Source: an uncultured Clostridia bacterium (GTDB lineage: Bacteria > Bacillota > Clostridia > Peptostreptococcales > Anaerovoracaceae). From it: a DNA stretch of 8,116 bases. This document shows positions 6,155 to 8,116 of the stretch, one piece after another. The DNA is taken from contig CAKQUI010000100.1 of assembly GCA_934277495.1 (NCBI GenBank), positions 1 to 8,116 on the forward strand. The letters are read 5' to 3'. The notes under the pieces are model-generated. The model saw only the letters and a program-made list of their open reading frames with translations. It was not told the origin of the DNA and ran no database searches. A program made the translations under genes and the position numbers. How positions within the stretch are numbered: the first letter of the stretch is position 1; every line of letters starts with the position of its first letter.

Positions 6155-7574
6155 TCTGAAGAAACAAAAGAACCCTATGCCTGAGCAGGAGCCTCAGGTC
6201 AGGGCAGCTAATTTCGAAGAAGTAGCAGAAGGATACACTCCTCAGATGGCAGTGAACGAAGCTATGAGATGCCTCAAGTGCAGGAAAAAGCCGTGTACAA
6301 CAGGATGCCCTGTTATGGTAAATATACCGGCATTTATCGAGAAAGTATCCGAAAGCGATTTCGAGGCAGCATATCAGGTGATATCCGAGACAAGCGCACT
6401 GCCCAGGATATGCGGCAGGGTCTGCCCTCAGGAAAACCAGTGCGAAGGCAAATGCGTGCAGGGGATCCTTGGAGAGCCGGTGGCTATAGGCAGACTGGAG
6501 AGGTTTGTTGCAGACTGGCATGCACAGCATGAAGCGGAACTTGAGGCGCAAAGCGCCGACAGCGATGAAGAATTCGAAGAAACGAAACCAGAAAGCAACG
6601 GCAGGAAAGTAGCCGTTGTTGGCGCAGGTCCTGCAGGACTCACATGTGCAGGGGATCTGGCAGCTAAAGGATATGAAGTCACAGTATTTGAAAGTCTTCA
6701 TAAACCAGGCGGAGTGCTGGCATACGGCATACCGGAGTTCAGACTTCCAAAGGACATCGTGGCAGCCGAAGTTGAAAAGCTGGAAAAGCGTGGCGTCAAG
6801 TTCATAAACAATGCTGTCATAGGCAGATCTGCTACAGTCGATGAACTTATCGATGAAGAGGGTTTTGAAGCTGTATTCGTAGGTACAGGAGCAGGCCTTC
6901 CGTCGTTCATGGGAATACCTGGAGAAAACCTTCTTGGCGTATGCTCGGCTAACGAATATCTGACACGTATCAATCTCATGAAGGGATATCTGCCTGAATA
7001 CGATACCCCTGTCCAGCGTGCGAAAAGGATAGCCGTAGTAGGCGGAGGCAACGTTGCCATGGATGCAGCAAGATGTGCAAAGAGAATGGGCGCAGAGAAA
7101 GTATACATAGTATACCGCCGTTCCATGGACGAGATACCGGCAAGAGCCGAGGAGATACATCACGCCATCGAAGAGGGAGTGGATTTCCAGCTCCTGAAAA
7201 ATCCTGTGGCTGTTATCGGCGACGATGAAGGACATGTGACAGGTCTGGAGTGTGTGGAGATGCAGCTGGGTGAGCCGGATGCATCAGGCAGGAGAAAACC
7301 TGTGCCGAAAGAAGGCTCCAACTTCGTGCTGGATGTGGACTGCGTCATCATGGCCATCGGTACAAAGCTCAACAAGCTGATACTGGAGACTACAGAAGAT
7401 CTTGACGCAAACCAGCGTGGAGGCATAGGCACCGATGAAACGGCAGCTACAAGCAGAGAAGGCGTGTTCGCAGGCGGCGATGCAGTAACAGGCGCAGCAA
7501 CTGTGATAATGGCCATGGGCGCCGGAAAGAATGCAGCAGCAAGCATGCATGAATATCTCTCTGCAAAATCATAA
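6147..7574 (+). CDS. nfnB: NfnB: glutamate synthase small-chain-like FAD/[4Fe-4S] subunit
   Basis: This 475-residue protein belongs to the GltD-like family and has the usual NfnB length. The N-terminal domain carries two cysteine groups, CLKCRKKPCTTGC (Cys42, 45, 50, 54) and CGRVCPQENQCEGKC (Cys89, 93, 99, 103), which bind two [4Fe-4S] clusters in the family. A Rossmann FAD site follows with VVGAGPAGL (Gly159, 161, 164) and KPGGVLAYGIPEFRL, then the NADPH site VVGGGNVAMDAAR (Gly299-301) and YRRSMDEIPAR. The FAD-closing motif GVFAGGDAVTGAATVIMAMG lies near the C terminus. With NfnA it should form the bifurcating enzyme in which this subunit's FAD splits electrons between ferredoxin and NAD and uses NADP(H). 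No large glutamate synthase subunit lies nearby, which argues against a GltBD enzyme. A linker of acidic residues (EELEAQSADSDEEFEETK type) separates the cluster domain from the FAD domain. It is the last operon gene, followed by a strong terminator. Confidence 0.93.
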   Translation: MINLKKQKNPMPEQEPQVRAANFEEVAEGYTPQMAVNEAMRCLKCRKKPCTTGCPVMVNIPAFIEKVSESDFEAAYQVISETSALPRICGRVCPQENQCEGKCVQGILGEPVAIGRLERFVADWHAQHEAELEAQSADSDEEFEETKPESNGRKVAVVGAGPAGLTCAGDLAAKGYEVTVFESLHKPGGVLAYGIPEFRLPKDIVAAEVEKLEKRGVKFINNAVIGRSATVDELIDEEGFEAVFVGTGAGLPSFMGIPGENLLGVCSANEYLTRINLMKGYLPEYDTPVQRAKRIAVVGGGNVAMDAARCAKRMGAEKVYIVYRRSMDEIPARAEEIHHAIEEGVDFQLLKNPVAVIGDDEGHVTGLECVEMQLGEPDASGRRKPVPKEGSNFVLDVDCVIMAIGTKLNKLILETTEDLDANQRGGIGTDETAATSREGVFAGGDAVTGAATVIMAMGAGKNAAASMHEYLSAKS

Positions 7575-7611
7575 AACAAAAAATACCTTTCTTTTGACAT
7601 AATTGAAGTCT

Positions 7612-7660
7612 GGCGCACAGTACAGCATAATACAACAGATGCTGCTGTGCGTCTTTTCCT
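7612..7660 (+). terminator. Strong intrinsic terminator of the redox operon
   Basis: GGCGCACAG (7612-7620) pairs with CTGTGCGTC (7645-7653) through nine pairs including one wobble. After a two-nt bulge the stem continues with CAGCAT (7623-7628) against ATGCTG (7639-7644), closing on a 10-nt loop. The tail TTTTCCT follows directly. The long stem and position 37 nt after the nfnB stop make this the likely end of the four-gene transcript. Confidence 0.85.
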
Positions 7661-7675
7661 TTGATATGGAAAAGA

Positions 7676-7689
7676 CTGACACCGGTCAG
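7676..7689. repeat. Small hairpin (CTGAC-ACCG-GTCAG)
   Basis: A perfect 5-bp stem with a four-nt loop, 16 nt past the operon terminator. No T-run follows, so it is not a terminator. No function can be assigned. Confidence 0.4.
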
Positions 7690-7701
7690 GATATCGGATC
7701 C

Positions 7702-7727
7702 CTTTGCAGGAAATATGTCCTGCAGAG
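7702..7727. repeat. 10-bp hairpin downstream of the operon terminator
   Basis: CTTTGCAGGA (7702-7711) pairs with TCCTGCAGAG (7718-7727) with one wobble across a six-nt AATATG loop. The core GCAGGA/TCCTGC is perfect. No T-run follows. It lies upstream of the next promoter, so it is probably not part of that gene's leader; it could be a remnant, a protein-binding dyad or RNA structure on a read-through transcript. Confidence 0.5.
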
Positions 7728-7770
7728 CTTTGCATGATGAGAAAAGTATTCGTTAAATGTTATTTTATGC

Positions 7771-7799
7771 TGTACAAATCACTGGGTTAGTGATATATT
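7771..7799 (+). promoter_or_regulatory. Putative promoter of the DUF2520 gene
   Basis: TGTACA (7771-7776, 4 of 6 matches to TTGACA) and TATATT (7794-7799, 5 of 6 matches to TATAAT) are spaced exactly 17 bp. The predicted start near 7806 leaves about 160 nt before the ATG at 7968. It follows the operon terminator, so the downstream gene is likely transcribed separately. Confidence 0.5.
7778..7794. promoter_or_regulatory. Operator-like dyad ATCACT-N5-AGTGAT
   Basis: A perfect 6-bp inverted repeat with a 5-bp centre (GGGTT) fills the spacer between the -35 and -10 boxes at 7771-7799. A 17-bp dyad in this position is where a repressor would block RNA polymerase. It could equally be a chance palindrome; no regulator gene is visible. 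Confidence 0.45.
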
Positions 7800-7953
7800 T
7801 ATCAATGGATAACGGATGGCATTTGGATCAAAGCTGTACCGGACATATTAATATCGTTTTTATTGGAGATTCAGACTGTATCTTCGGGAAAGAGCAGTAC
7901 TGACAGCAGACGGAGATGCCGGATACTGTCACTTCACGATGTTTTTATCAAGC

Positions 7954-7960
7954 AGGAGGT
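7954..7960 (+). promoter_or_regulatory. Ribosome binding site of the DUF2520 gene
   Basis: AGGAGGT lies seven nt before the ATG at 7968. An in-frame GTG at 7962 is only one nt from this site and is therefore unlikely to be the start. Confidence 0.85.
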
Positions 7961-7967
7961 GGTGAGT

Positions 7968-8116
7968 ATGAGAGCAGGCTTCATAGGCGCAGGGAAGGTT
8001 GGTTTTTCTCTGGGCAGGTATCTCGCAGACGGCGGGATAACAGTAACAGGCTACTACAGCAGAAACAGTGGATCTGCACGGAAAGCGGCGGAATTCACAG
8101 GCACAGATCTTTATAC
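7968..8116 (+). CDS. Rossmann-like/DUF2520 oxidoreductase, N-terminal part
   Basis: The window ends after 49 codons, so this is the beginning of a longer gene; relatives are, from memory, roughly 280-300 residues. The N terminus MRAGFIGAGKVG is a beta-strand plus dinucleotide-binding turn with Gly7, Gly9 and Gly12, followed by a helix and then VTGYYSRNSGSARKAAEF. The strand end GYYSRN, where the Arg could contact an NADP 2'-phosphate, is characteristic of proteins annotated as Rossmann-like with a C-terminal DUF2520 domain, distantly related to pyrroline-5-carboxylate reductase and 6-phosphogluconate dehydrogenase. Its substrate is not known to me. In many Clostridia and other Bacillota relatives of this gene sit near pantothenate synthesis genes, but nothing to the right can be seen. 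A terminator and its own promoter separate it from the nfn operon. Confidence 0.8.
   Translation, partial: MRAGFIGAGKVGFSLGRYLADGGITVTGYYSRNSGSARKAAEFTGTDLY

Larger units (their letters stand above)
7575..7967. other. Intergenic region with terminator, hairpins and new promoter
   Basis: No convincing gene lies in these 393 nt. They hold the operon terminator (7612-7660), two further hairpins without T-runs (7676-7689 and 7702-7727), a promoter with an embedded dyad (7771-7799), and an apparent leader of about 160 nt before the ATG at 7968. A 32-codon ATG frame at 7805-7903 has no ribosome binding site. I see no T-box motif or familiar riboswitch core in the leader. Confidence 0.6.

Noticed and set aside
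5889..7235. 448-codon minus-strand frame opposite nfnA and nfnB
   Set aside because: It lies antisense to two well-supported genes, and its translation is Cys/Tyr/Arg-rich with no recognisable motif. It is a by-product of the codon bias of the sense genes.
6147..7574. Reading this gene as gltD of an ammonia-assimilating glutamate synthase
   Set aside because: No large GltB subunit is adjacent, and the upstream overlapping gene is an NfnA-type partner.
7594..7631. TTGACA followed by CATAAT after nfnB
   Set aside because: The spacing is 26 bp, too long for a sigma-A promoter, and the -10-like part lies inside the terminator loop.
7805..7903. 32-codon plus-strand frame after the DUF2520 promoter
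   Set aside because: No Shine-Dalgarno sequence and no recognisable features. The ATG is at the predicted transcription start.

Overview
The window looks like a chromosomal piece of an anaerobic, fermentative member of the Bacillota (Clostridia). The genes point that way: single-chain pyruvate:ferredoxin oxidoreductase, an NfnAB-type transhydrogenase, RnfB-like iron-sulfur modules, strong AGGAGG-type ribosome binding sites, and frequent ATA (Ile), AGA (Arg) and GCA (Ala) codons. I cannot fix the genus from sequence alone.

Layout. Positions 1-471 hold no convincing protein gene, but they contain two promoter-like and terminator-like pairs (about 8-147 and 150-382), which could be two small transcripts in series. 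A promoter region with three GTATAC sites (394-428) follows. Next comes a tight four-gene rightward operon: a 47-cysteine soluble polyferredoxin (472-1740), NifJ (1757-5287), NfnA (5306-6154) and NfnB (6147-7574). Gene spacings are 16 nt, 18 nt and an 8-nt overlap. A strong intrinsic terminator (7612-7660) closes the operon. After a 300-nt gap rich in hairpins, a new promoter with a dyad in its spacer (7771-7799) precedes the start of a Rossmann/DUF2520 gene (7968-8116), cut by the window end.

How the genes fit. NifJ oxidises pyruvate to acetyl-CoA and CO2 and reduces ferredoxin. NfnAB is known to couple reduced ferredoxin plus NADH to the formation of two NADPH, or the reverse. The polyferredoxin is the unusual member. 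It is a soluble protein built from an RnfB-like N-terminal cysteine domain followed by two copies of the RnfB C-terminal four-cluster module, in near-perfect 173-residue register. Its place at the head of a NifJ-NfnAB operon suggests, as inference only, that it carries or stores electrons between pyruvate oxidation and the bifurcating transhydrogenase.
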